IMG/VR virus record: IMGVR_UViG_3300030109_001381
Coordinates: 1-64,000 of that record
DNA length: 64,000 bases
Origin: a virus
Reading direction: 5' to 3' (one strand)
The translations under genes and the position numbers were made by a program. Positions 52,418 through 59,105 of the stretch are shown in pieces. A model generated the notes under the pieces. The model saw nothing but the letters and a program-made list of their open reading frames with translations. It was not told where the DNA came from and did not search any database. Numbering within the stretch: the stretch's first letter is position 1; every line of letters starts with the position of its first letter.

Positions 52418-52599
52418 TATTCCTCATCTCCTATTACTCTTTCAATGTAAACACAAGCATCCATCAGTTCTTCCTGTAGATGTTTCATCCATTGAATAAA
52501 GGACAAATCCTTTCTTTCCATAGTAGTCCCATATTTGTTTAGACCTACTTGCGCTCTTTCTTGTATCTTCTCACATACCTTATCTTCTATCTTACTCAT
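52417..52599 (-). CDS. Small MazG-like (all-alpha NTP pyrophosphatase-type) protein
   Basis: A 60-residue helical protein: ERAQVGLNKYGTTMERKDL then WMKHLQEELMDACVYIE. The KYG...R...WxxHxQEELxDAxxY arrangement is the phage version of the short MazG-like/dUTPase-related all-alpha fold, with the Glu-Glu...Asp metal ligands in LQEELMDA. Related enzymes hydrolyse noncanonical or excess NTPs. At only 60 residues it may be a minimal or non-catalytic version. It overlaps the RFC-S start. Confidence 0.55.
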   Translation of the reverse strand: MSKIEDKVCEKIQERAQVGLNKYGTTMERKDLSFIQWMKHLQEELMDACVYIERVIGDEE

Positions 52600-52601
52600 T
52601 C

Positions 52602-52868
52602 TTATTCCTCCTCATCCTCAAAATATGACCATTCTCCTGTTCTGCCTGATGTAGGCCAGTATCTAAAATTAGGATGCATCCTAAGCAGACTGGTCAATTG
52701 AATCTGCGATACTGTTGTTTGTTTGTGTATTCTCCCATTGGTTCCGATGTAGTTATTCATATAATCTGCAAGTTGTGCTAACATGAATCTTTCACCTTCC
52801 GTTTCTTTACCGAACTTTACCATTGCTTTGTAGCGATGGTAATTCTTGTTCCTTATGCTTTTAGCCAT
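52602..52868 (-). CDS. Small HTH-like protein
   Basis: An 88-residue basic protein from ATG 52868, which overlaps the RFC-L-like stop (TAATG). It is mostly helical, with a segment that could be a helix-turn-helix (TTVSQIQLTSLLRMHPNFRY) preceded by basic residues (RNKNYHRYKAMVKFG) and an acidic tail. A short ADYMNNYIGTN helix lies between. No family is recognised. A DNA-binding or replisome accessory role is plausible. Confidence 0.5.
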   Translation of the reverse strand: MAKSIRNKNYHRYKAMVKFGKETEGERFMLAQLADYMNNYIGTNGRIHKQTTVSQIQLTSLLRMHPNFRYWPTSGRTGEWSYFEDEEE

Positions 52869-53710
52869 TAGAACCACCTGCCTAGAGATGGTTGTGCCAC
52901 AATGGGTGTAGTCTTCTTTCTTCTCTTCTTTTCACCTATTTGCAAGAAGCGACATTCAGCATTGTTTAGTTTCTTCTTCACATCTTCTTTGAAAGTGTCG
53001 TCCTTCAATAGGTCTTGTAAGAGATGGCAACTATCTTCCTGAAGACCTATCTTCCGACAGATTCTTTTTATCTGACTATAGTTGCCTCGTCTTGGCATTT
53101 GCATTCTATTGGCTAGTCTGCCATTATGAACATAAGCCAGTAGGTCATAGAAGTAATCACTTGACCATCTGCGCTTTACATTAGCATCAATAAACGCTAA
53201 CTTGTTTGGGTGCATATTCATTACCAACCAAGAAAGTAGTTGAGTGTCCGGTGGTTTGTTCATTCTCAACATTAGTCTAACGTCATCTCTTTTTGTGTTC
53301 TTGAGATATTGTCGAACCAACGAGAACGTATCCTGTTCATATTGAACTGGTTCATCCGCGTTAGGACTTGCTACCTCTACTCTCAACGGGGTTGTTGCTC
53401 TCTTCAAATCGCACAGATTGAATATTGCCTTTGGCACATCCTTCTGATTATCTGATGTAATCACAACTTGACCTCGATACTCAAGTAAGGTTCTCTTGAT
53501 AGCATCCGTCTTAGGTTTGTAGTGACCTTCTAAAATCACAATTCCCCTTTCTTGTGGGATGCTATAGTTATCCTCAATGTCATACTCATTAGCGTACATC
53601 ATTATCGGGTCTGCCGATACAAATGACAACGCTCTAGTCGTCTTATCCATGTGTGGTTTTCCCACTACTACTATTCCTCTATTCTTCTTCATTGCCTTTG
53701 AAAGACTCAT
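52868..53710 (-). CDS. Degenerate RFC large subunit-like AAA+ protein with C-terminal PIP box
   Basis: A 280-residue protein. A modified Walker A, GKPHMDKT (17-24; the Gly before Lys is Asp), follows a strand (GIVVVGKP). A Walker B-like strand GIVILEGHY lacks the acidic DE pair. Sensor-1-like VVITSDNQKDVP comes next. The protein ends QPSLGRWF (273-280), a C-terminal PCNA-interacting (PIP) box of the kind that ends archaeal RFC large subunits. It is far shorter than cellular RFC-L (about 470). It probably pairs with the RFC-S at 51509. ATP hydrolysis may be lost. Start ATG 53710 overlaps the zinc-ribbon gene. Confidence 0.6.
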   Translation of the reverse strand: MSLSKAMKKNRGIVVVGKPHMDKTTRALSFVSADPIMMYANEYDIEDNYSIPQERGIVILEGHYKPKTDAIKRTLLEYRGQVVITSDNQKDVPKAIFNLCDLKRATTPLRVEVASPNADEPVQYEQDTFSLVRQYLKNTKRDDVRLMLRMNKPPDTQLLSWLVMNMHPNKLAFIDANVKRRWSSDYFYDLLAYVHNGRLANRMQMPRRGNYSQIKRICRKIGLQEDSCHLLQDLLKDDTFKEDVKKKLNNAECRFLQIGEKKRRKKTTPIVAQPSLGRWF

Positions 53711-54014
53711 CTATTTTCACTTCCAATATTTCTTCATATTTATCATCACAAGCCCCACATTGGACTCGCAACACGAACCACTTCAGTCCGTTTTCCTCTA
53801 CTACCCCGGCCTCATAACCGAAGTTCTTATCCCCACATTCTTTACATCCATCCACTAATACTCTAGTGATATGGAATTCCATTATTTCCTCATCTGTCAA
53901 AACCTGCTCTTTACTTTTCTTCAATATGCTAACTTCGACATTACACACTTGACACAGAGAAGCACCTTGTAGGGTTACAGGTACATCCCGTCTATTACAT
54001 CTCGGACATAACAT
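53679..54014 (-). CDS. Double zinc-ribbon protein
   Basis: A 111-residue protein with two ribbons: CPRC (3-6) plus CQVC (21-24) and CKEC (57-60) plus CGAC (86-89). The linker is helical (SKEQVLTDEEIMEF) and the end is acidic. Two ribbons in tandem suggest RNA-polymerase or replisome binding, but no specific family is recognised. The start overlaps the previous gene's stop. Confidence 0.6.
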   Translation of the reverse strand: MLCPRCNRRDVPVTLQGASLCQVCNVEVSILKKSKEQVLTDEEIMEFHITRVLVDGCKECGDKNFGYEAGVVEENGLKWFVLRVQCGACDDKYEEILEVKIDESFKGNEEE

Positions 54015-54430
54015 TACAACATCCCCTTCTCTCTTAGAATTTCATCTAATCCTGATTGGGTCAAATGTTCACCGGACTTTACTACTTCAAGACAATACCC
54101 AAAGGAATAACCCCAAGGGAATGTATTGAATGCAAGTAACTTGTCAAGGTTCTCGACTCCTCTAATTATAAGAATAGGATATGGTCTAAATCCACTCTCC
54201 TCTTCTCTAACCGTTGATTCAATTCCATCCTGTTGCAATAGTATTCTCTGTATTGCATGTAAGATGTCAATGAATTTGTGTCTTAGTTTGACCTCAAGCC
54301 TAACCCTATAACCAACATTCAGACTACTATCCTTTGTCACGCTAACTGTTGGTTTAGCCCCACAATCTAATGCTCCTCTGACGTATGAAGAATTCACATT
54401 CTTACTCGCCCATACCTCAACATCAGACAT
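54014..54430 (-). CDS. LAGLIDADG-like protein, single motif
   Basis: A 138-residue protein. SSYVRGALDCGAKPTVSV (14-31) matches the LAGLIDADG helix (Y-V-x-G-x-L-D-x-G, with the metal-binding Asp at 22). The rest follows the alpha-beta-beta-alpha-beta pattern of that fold: YRVRLEVKLRHKFIDIL, a helix with AIQRILLQQDGI, YPILIIRGVENLDKLL. Free-standing homing endonucleases of this type may act as dimers. It could instead be a domesticated DNA-binding protein. It lies between the ligase and a zinc-ribbon gene, with no visible intron or intein. Confidence 0.55.
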   Translation of the reverse strand: MSDVEVWASKNVNSSYVRGALDCGAKPTVSVTKDSSLNVGYRVRLEVKLRHKFIDILHAIQRILLQQDGIESTVREEESGFRPYPILIIRGVENLDKLLAFNTFPWGYSFGYCLEVVKSGEHLTQSGLDEILREKGML

Positions 54431-54461
54431 AGGTGGCCCTCCTGTTTACAGTCAATAAATA

Positions 54462-56087
54462 TTATGACAGTCGCATTAGGTCGTCCATCGTATTGATGTC
54501 AGCAGGGAATTTGTCATCCCTTATCCTATGCACTCTTGGAAACCTAAGACTATAGTTTCCATCTTTATCCTGACTAACTAAATCGGCCCTTAACTCCAAT
54601 ACAACTCTAGGTAAAAAGAACCACTCATCAGATTCATATTCTTCTACTATTGTCTTCAGTTGATTGGTTAGCCTACGAAGTTCTTCATCTGTCAATCCAG
54701 TTCCCACATATCCAATATGGGTGTAGGCATCTCCTTCCTTAACTGATATACCATATGTCCCAAACACCATGCTTCTCTTACCTTCGCCATATTTGGCAGA
54801 AGAGATAACCACATCTAATTCAACTAGTGGTGGCTTATGCTTCAACAGTTTGGCACTTCTTTTACCAGCCTCATATTTTGCATGTAAATCCTTAATCATA
54901 ACACCTTCAAAGCCACGATTGATTGCAATGTTGTAGGCGGCTTCTATTCCGAAGTTCTTGTCCCACTCAAATCCTTCCCACTCTTTGTCTTCTTTCTTTG
55001 GTCGATACTTACTAGCAACATACAAAAGAGGGGCTTCTAATTTATCGAACCAAAGCCAAGTATCCATCTGTCTCAGTCGGAAATAATATGGGTCACTCAT
55101 AATATCCATCCCATTGTGAAATAACATATCAAAGACTACACATGCTACAGGACACTCTTGAACTGCCTTCTGCTTGTCCTTTGAATGAACTCTAGTTGCC
55201 ATTCTCTTATGCTCTCTTGGTTCCCAATAGATGTGTTCCGCATCGAAGTATTCGACAGGGAGAATCTCACAATCTAAGATGATATCATACTTGATGACTT
55301 CTTTAATCTGTGCCGCAACATCGGGGAATTGGTCAGTAACTAGTTTACCACTCCTTGAGAAGATAAGAACTTCATCTCCAACCTTATGAATTTGATATCT
55401 GTTACCATCATACTTGATATCTATTACATAATCAACTGGCAATTTATTATTACCGCCATATGACTTCGCAAGCATTGGTTTAATGAAATGACCAAGCATT
55501 CTACTGCTATCTATCTCAACATCATGTTCTCCCCAATTCCATAGAGCATCAATACTAGTGTTATACTCTAGAGTTCCTATATTTTTATCAGGAAACTCCT
55601 TACTTAATGCTTTAATGACAAGTGAATAAGAAACTCCATGTCTTGGCTTTCTTAACCAATAACGTATGAACCATTTAACTTCTAAGTTAGTTAATTGTGG
55701 GACAATACTACTAATTGTAGCGTAAGAATCACTATTAATAGAAGAACAATCCAAAGTAATCAAATTATAGAAAGAAAGTAACCCAATTTTCTCATTTTTC
55801 TCATTCGCGTCCAGAAATTGATGCATTCCTTCAGCAACATCTCCCCATGTATCTGCTTGAGCCTGTATTTCATCCTCAAAAACCCCAAACATCTTGGCTA
55901 ACCAAGTGATTGCTCTACCTGAGCCGATGTTATTGGAGTCTAGGTCATTGGCTAGAATCTGTAGGGCCAGTTCGGGGCAGTCGAATGCCCTGATGGACTC
56001 CCTGATTATCTCTATCTTTCTTTTCTGTGTGCTTGCGTTTTCTAAAGCCTCACACATTCTCGCTAATTTCATCATTGTCATTTTCAT
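54462..56087 (-). CDS. lig: ATP-dependent DNA ligase
   Basis: A 541-residue archaeal/eukaryotic type ligase: an N-terminal DNA-binding domain (about 1-200), a nucleotidyltransferase domain with the active-site IKYDGNR (catalytic K225, D227), then FSRSG (motif III region), EGVMIKDLHA (motif IV) and KHKPPLVELDVV (motif V), and an OB domain to the end. It seals nicks using ATP. The length is normal for archaeal LigI. ATG 56087 follows GGAAGTGA; a slightly shorter start is possible. It overlaps the PC4-like gene by 38 bases. Confidence 0.93.
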   Translation of the reverse strand: MKMTMMKLARMCEALENASTQKRKIEIIRESIRAFDCPELALQILANDLDSNNIGSGRAITWLAKMFGVFEDEIQAQADTWGDVAEGMHQFLDANEKNEKIGLLSFYNLITLDCSSINSDSYATISSIVPQLTNLEVKWFIRYWLRKPRHGVSYSLVIKALSKEFPDKNIGTLEYNTSIDALWNWGEHDVEIDSSRMLGHFIKPMLAKSYGGNNKLPVDYVIDIKYDGNRYQIHKVGDEVLIFSRSGKLVTDQFPDVAAQIKEVIKYDIILDCEILPVEYFDAEHIYWEPREHKRMATRVHSKDKQKAVQECPVACVVFDMLFHNGMDIMSDPYYFRLRQMDTWLWFDKLEAPLLYVASKYRPKKEDKEWEGFEWDKNFGIEAAYNIAINRGFEGVMIKDLHAKYEAGKRSAKLLKHKPPLVELDVVISSAKYGEGKRSMVFGTYGISVKEGDAYTHIGYVGTGLTDEELRRLTNQLKTIVEEYESDEWFFLPRVVLELRADLVSQDKDGNYSLRFPRVHRIRDDKFPADINTMDDLMRLS

Positions 56088-56298
56088 TCACTTCCATTTT
56101 CTCTATTTTTTGTAGTGCCTTAATCAATATAGGCAACTCTTCTCTATTTATCCTCAACCCTTTCCTCGTAGGCTTTCCATCGGAATACCATCTCATATCA
56201 ATAACAGGAATCTTCCAATATGTTCCTGTGTTGATTTGACATTCCAATGTTGCATTTCTTGCTATTCTTGCTATCGTTTTCCAATCTTGTTCTCCCAT
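56050..56298 (-). CDS. PC4-like single-stranded DNA-binding protein
   Basis: An 82-residue protein. The segment IPVIDMRWYSDGKPTRKGLR followed by INREELPILIKALQKI has the PC4 (p15) C-terminal domain pattern: V-D-I-R-x-W/Y, a D-G-K-x-x-P-T-x-K-G-I/L element and a closing helix with regularly spaced Leu. PC4-like proteins bind ssDNA and, in archaea and phages, help transcription or replication. Together with the TFB at 59898 this suggests control of transcription. ATG 56298 overlaps a microgene stop (TAATG) and GAGGAGG lies upstream. Confidence 0.6.
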   Translation of the reverse strand: MGEQDWKTIARIARNATLECQINTGTYWKIPVIDMRWYSDGKPTRKGLRINREELPILIKALQKIEKMEVNENDNDEISENV

Positions 56299-56393
56299 TA
56301 TTCTTCCTCCTCTAGTTGTTTTTGTAACTGTTTCGTATTCACCTTGCTATTCAATCGGGTATGTAGCGTCCAATACAAATCTGCATTAATCAT
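56298..56393 (-). CDS. 31-residue helical peptide
   Basis: A microgene starting inside the stop of the upstream zinc-knuckle gene (ATG 56393, overlap GATGATTAA). It ends in Gln/Lys/Glu-rich sequence (TKQLQKQLEEEE) whose codons double as the GAGGAGG ribosome binding site of the PC4-like gene. The stop overlaps the next start. Probably real because it fills the gap in the correct phase; function unknown. Confidence 0.4.
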   Translation of the reverse strand: MINADLYWTLHTRLNSKVNTKQLQKQLEEEE

Positions 56394-56781
56394 CCAATCC
56401 ACCTTTGAATTGCAAGTATGCTTTCATTGATTTGAAGTAGCGTGGAGACTCAAACTTGTCAAGTCTATTTGCTATCCAAACTACGCCCCCTAAACTACTG
56501 ACTCTAATAATCTCATATTGTTTACCATCTATGTCTAACATATCCACAGGGTCTACGTCCGGCACAAGACCATATCGTTTAGTTAAATCCATAGCAATGT
56601 CATTGATATTCTCAGCAACATATTGCACTATCAAGTCTCGTTGAATAGGAACCTTAGCATCTACTTCAACACTTATCTTACCTGTCATCTCACAGACATG
56701 GCACTTGTTGCCCTCACAAATAGGACAAGTAAGTGCGGCAGGTAATGGGGCCGGAAACCTAACAGTTACTACCTTCTTCAT
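56386..56781 (-). CDS. Unknown protein with zinc knuckle
   Basis: A 131-residue protein from ATG 56781, overlapping the lipoprotein stop (ATGA). A CPIC pair and then CHVC lie near residues 19-30 (CPICEGNKCHVC), followed by strands (ISVEVDAKVP) and an alpha/beta domain with QYEIIRVSSLGGVVWIANRL. The spacing C-x2-C-x4-C-x2-C is a CCHC-like or DnaJ-type zinc element. No family is recognised. Confidence 0.55.
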   Translation of the reverse strand: MKKVVTVRFPAPLPAALTCPICEGNKCHVCEMTGKISVEVDAKVPIQRDLIVQYVAENINDIAMDLTKRYGLVPDVDPVDMLDIDGKQYEIIRVSSLGGVVWIANRLDKFESPRYFKSMKAYLQFKGGLDD

Positions 56782-57161
56782 AGATTCCACAACCTATACA
56801 CAATCGTACAGTTGTAGTCATAGCCTTTCATCTCCATCAAATCCAATGTGACTTCACCCATTGCAGGTGCGTGTTGTTGCATGAACAATACATCTCTTAC
56901 TATGAAGTAGGGTTTCATCTCAACTGTTAGATTGACAGTTTCATTATACATAATCACACTTGCTGAGTATATCTCCACAAGAGTAGTGTTATCACCAAAT
57001 GTAATTACAGGCAATGTGCTATTGTTGGTATCCTCCAATGTAAAGTTGTGATACTCCGTAGTCCAAATAGGGTCATTACCTTCAATTGGTGGGTCGGGTA
57101 TTATCTCAGCACAACCTGCTAGTGCAGGACTGATTAGTAATAGAACTAGCAACATCCGCAT
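56778..57161 (-). CDS. Predicted secreted lipoprotein
   Basis: A 127-residue protein with a classic signal: MRMLLVLLLISPALAGC, with lipobox LAGC (Cys17). The rest is strand-rich with several N-x-T/S sites (NFT, NNST, NTT, NETVNLT, NCT) suitable for archaeal N-glycosylation. It should end up on the outer face of the host membrane. A virus-encoded surface lipoprotein placed in a replication operon could block superinfection or alter the cell envelope (inference). The start overlaps the coiled-coil gene and its stop overlaps the next ATG. Confidence 0.7.
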   Translation of the reverse strand: MRMLLVLLLISPALAGCAEIIPDPPIEGNDPIWTTEYHNFTLEDTNNSTLPVITFGDNTTLVEIYSASVIMYNETVNLTVEMKPYFIVRDVLFMQQHAPAMGEVTLDLMEMKGYDYNCTIVYRLWNL

Positions 57162-57463
57162 TCTGAATCACCTTTCATCTTCTCAATCCTCTCTTGTAAG
57201 ACAGACGTTTCCATACGCATAGCATATAGTTGGTCTTCTAACTTCTGCTTGTCACTACGCTTGTCAACAAATACATCGCATAGTTCTATTATCCTGTGCA
57301 TTGCATCTTGCATAACCGTAAACGATGGAGGAGTTGGTTGTATTGCACTACCTGCTATCTCCTTTATCTCTGCGAACTGCTCTAACTTCCGCTTCTCGCA
57401 CTTCTCAAGATGTCTTATCATAGCATCTTTGTCTCCACTCATTCCTACTAAATATCTACTCAT
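57146..57463 (-). CDS. Coiled-coil protein with C-terminal Cys cluster
   Basis: A 105-residue helical protein. The middle (about 50-95; VMQDAMHRIIELCDVFVDKR, then QKLEDQLYAMRMETSVLQER) is a likely coiled coil, and the end reads GDSECGCC. ATG 57463 overlaps the upstream microgene stop (ATGA). No family is recognised. The C-terminal Cys cluster could bind metal or form disulphides. It may be a partner of the lipoprotein gene that overlaps it. Confidence 0.5.
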   Translation of the reverse strand: MSRYLVGMSGDKDAMIRHLEKCEKRKLEQFAEIKEIAGSAIQPTPPSFTVMQDAMHRIIELCDVFVDKRSDKQKLEDQLYAMRMETSVLQERIEKMKGDSECGCC

Positions 57464-57630
57464 TCTTCTTCCTCCATGTTTAATCCCTGCATAATCATTT
57501 TATCATATTTTGCAAGGATTCTGTGGATGTGCGTTATTTCATTACGAATACTCTCTAGTTTCTTAACAACCTTAACCTCAAAGGCATTGTATCCCTTAGA
57601 ACTAGGATGACTTCTGACACTCCAATCCAT
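57460..57630 (-). CDS. 56-residue helical protein
   Basis: Starts ATG 57630, directly after the upstream 20-residue frame, with GGAGGGAGT just before it. The peptide is helical and basic in the middle (FEVKVVKKLESIRNEITHIH; RILAKYDKMIM) with an acidic end (MEEEE). Its end overlaps the next start (ATGA). A 15-base coiled or histone-like segment is possible, but no family is recognised. The strong ribosome binding site supports coding. Confidence 0.55.
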   Translation of the reverse strand: MDWSVRSHPSSKGYNAFEVKVVKKLESIRNEITHIHRILAKYDKMIMQGLNMEEEE

Positions 57631-57693
57631 CTAAACTCCCTCCGTAGGTGGGAACATAAAGGTGAACCCATAATCCTCTAGAATAGTTTGCAC
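57631..57693 (-). CDS. 20-residue microprotein
   Basis: GTG 57693 overlaps the upstream stop (TAGTG). The frame reads VQTILEDYGFTFMFPPTEGV and stops just before the next gene; its last codons include the GGAGGGAG that serves that gene. It fits the packing of the operon but is extremely short. It could also be just leader sequence. No function is inferred. Confidence 0.25.
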   Translation of the reverse strand: MQTILEDYGFTFMFPPTEGV

Positions 57694-57974
57694 TAGCCCC
57701 ACCTCAACTTCTGCTCTAGTCGCTCATTAAGAACTACTTCACAACACTTAGGACACAACCATTGGTATCTATTTAGTGTCTTCAATCTCTTCCAACCTAG
57801 TTCCTTCAGTTTAGTTGTCATCTCTTGTGACTGTAGTTTAGGGTGAAAGTTTGTGATTGCTATGTTGGCCGACCTCTCGCACTTAATGCGAGCAAGTTGA
57901 TTTGGTATCTTTACAGGATGACCTGCACAAACAACGCGAACAGTTGTTGCATACTGTTGCACCTTGTCTACCAT
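57693..57974 (-). CDS. Unknown protein with Cys pair
   Basis: A 93-residue basic protein from ATG 57974, overlapping the upstream stop (TAATATG). It opens MVDKVQQYATTVRVVCAGHPV and has a Cys at the beginning (C16), a KCERSAN segment and, near the end, WLCPKCCEVV, so a zinc site is possible. The 58004 start gives a longer version but would overlap the previous gene. The pattern (VCAGHP...HPKL...CPKC) is unfamiliar. Confidence 0.5.
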   Translation of the reverse strand: MVDKVQQYATTVRVVCAGHPVKIPNQLARIKCERSANIAITNFHPKLQSQEMTTKLKELGWKRLKTLNRYQWLCPKCCEVVLNERLEQKLRWG

Positions 57975-57975
57975 A

Positions 57976-58290
57976 TTACCAACCACCGTCAGGTTGACCA
58001 CCATTTGCTACACCAAGATTGGACTGTGCTTGTATGGCCTTCGCCTCCTTAGCCAAGTCCTTCTCATGCTGACGCATCATCATCAAGTCATTTGCTCTCA
58101 CCAGTTTCTTATGGGTGTAGTCGATTTGGTCACCATTGCCGTAGGTGCATCTATCCAAGAGCAACCTCATATGGCAAACCAAGTCTAGCAACTCCTTGCT
58201 ACTCTTCGCTTCCTGAGCAACCCACTTCGCCAATACCTTTGCCGAGTCACTTGCTTCCTTTCCATTCATTCTTCCTTCATTTTCATTCAT
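57976..58290 (-). CDS. Unknown helical protein downstream of the JAMM protease
   Basis: A 104-residue protein from ATG 58290, overlapping the JAMM stop; GGAGGA precedes it. It is helical (DSAKVLAKWVAQEAKSSKEL then LLDLVCHMRLLLDR; HKKLVRANDLMMMRQHEKDL) with a Gly/Gln/Asn-rich C-terminal tail (GVANGGQPDGGW). Its position directly after the JAMM gene makes it a candidate partner or substrate of that system. No family is recognised. Confidence 0.5.
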   Translation of the reverse strand: MNENEGRMNGKEASDSAKVLAKWVAQEAKSSKELLDLVCHMRLLLDRCTYGNGDQIDYTHKKLVRANDLMMMRQHEKDLAKEAKAIQAQSNLGVANGGQPDGGW

Positions 58291-58864
58291 CTTCATTTCC
58301 TCCATTTTGTTTGTAATACCCATAGAACACATGCTTGCAAAGTTCTGTCTTGCAGTCATATGTCAGGTATTGATTGTCTCCCAATACAATTGCCGATTCC
58401 ATAACTGGCCTCCAAGTATTGATTGTTTTCCAGTCTGTGCCGGAGAAGAATGCTTTACCCATTGGGTGTGTATGAATCCAACACCTTACAGGTAACTTCA
58501 TTCCAGTCAGTTGTCCTTCGTCATCTTGAAACGAAACAAAACTACTCGTTCCAGCACTTATGAATAACTTGTTGTTACTATCTACTACGACTTGAACTTC
58601 CCTTGGAGTTTCAAATGCCTCCATTGACATTCTCCATATCTCCGTCAAGAAATGCTCAACCGCATTATCGGGATAAAGGTAAATTAATCCCTTATCTCCT
58701 ACAACGGTATGGAATGCTTCTCTTATGTGAGCCTTCCAATCAGGTTTCTTAGCACCTTCTGTTTTCTCATAAGCCTCTTCCACACGCCATTCATCATACG
58801 CATCATCTATTCTTTTCTCATCTCTTTCTGCATCTTCAATTTGTTTGTCACTCATTTTTCCCAT
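58283..58864 (-). CDS. JAMM/MPN+ metalloprotease (deubiquitinase-type)
   Basis: A 193-residue protein. The motif H131-x-H133-x7-S141-x2-D144 (WIHTHPMGKAFFSGTDW) is an intact JAMM zinc-protease site, the family that removes ubiquitin-like modifiers or processes their precursors. The usual upstream Glu could be E82, E85 or E89 (EAFETPREV). The preceding strands QVVVDSNNKLFIS and helices fit the MPN fold. It is not the phage tail gpK form, because it has no NlpC domain and lies in the replication operon. It follows a zinc protein ending LGGQ and an E1-like enzyme gene. ATG 58864 follows AGGAGG by 8 bases. Confidence 0.85.
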   Translation of the reverse strand: MGKMSDKQIEDAERDEKRIDDAYDEWRVEEAYEKTEGAKKPDWKAHIREAFHTVVGDKGLIYLYPDNAVEHFLTEIWRMSMEAFETPREVQVVVDSNNKLFISAGTSSFVSFQDDEGQLTGMKLPVRCWIHTHPMGKAFFSGTDWKTINTWRPVMESAIVLGDNQYLTYDCKTELCKHVFYGYYKQNGGNEDE

Positions 58865-58865
58865 T

Positions 58866-59105
58866 TTATTGTCCTCCTAATTCTGCCATTATCAAATCCT
58901 GTGAATTGACGAATTTATGATATGCTTCGTGTCCCGCAATGAAACCACCTGCATGTCTTTTAGTTCCTAAGAACTCTTCACCACAAACGGGACATGTTAC
59001 TTTCACTATTTCCGCTTGCATATAATACCCATCCGTTGATATCACATTCATTACTTTCTCCAAGTCTTCCTCGGATAATCCTTCTATGTCTTCTTCTCCA
59101 CTCAT
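58866..59105 (-). CDS. Small zinc-finger protein with C-terminal LGGQ, between E1-like and JAMM genes
   Basis: A 79-residue protein: an acidic helical N-terminus (EEDIEGLSEEDLEKVMNVI), then a C2H2 zinc site (CPVC with H...GHEAYH), then a helix and the C-terminus AELGGQ. The last residues resemble an unprocessed ubiquitin-like tail (GG plus one residue), and the gene lies exactly between a conjugation-type E1 and a JAMM protease. A beta-grasp fold is not evident; the zinc finger is the clear feature. It could be a modifier, a substrate adaptor, or neither. ATG overlaps the E1-like stop (ATGA). Confidence 0.55.
   Translation of the reverse strand: MSGEEDIEGLSEEDLEKVMNVISTDGYYMQAEIVKVTCPVCGEEFLGTKRHAGGFIAGHEAYHKFVNSQDLIMAELGGQ

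Noticed and set aside
58283-58864. Phage tail protein gpK (JAMM plus NlpC)
   Set aside because: No NlpC/P60 domain and it lies in the replication operon on the opposite strand from the tail genes.
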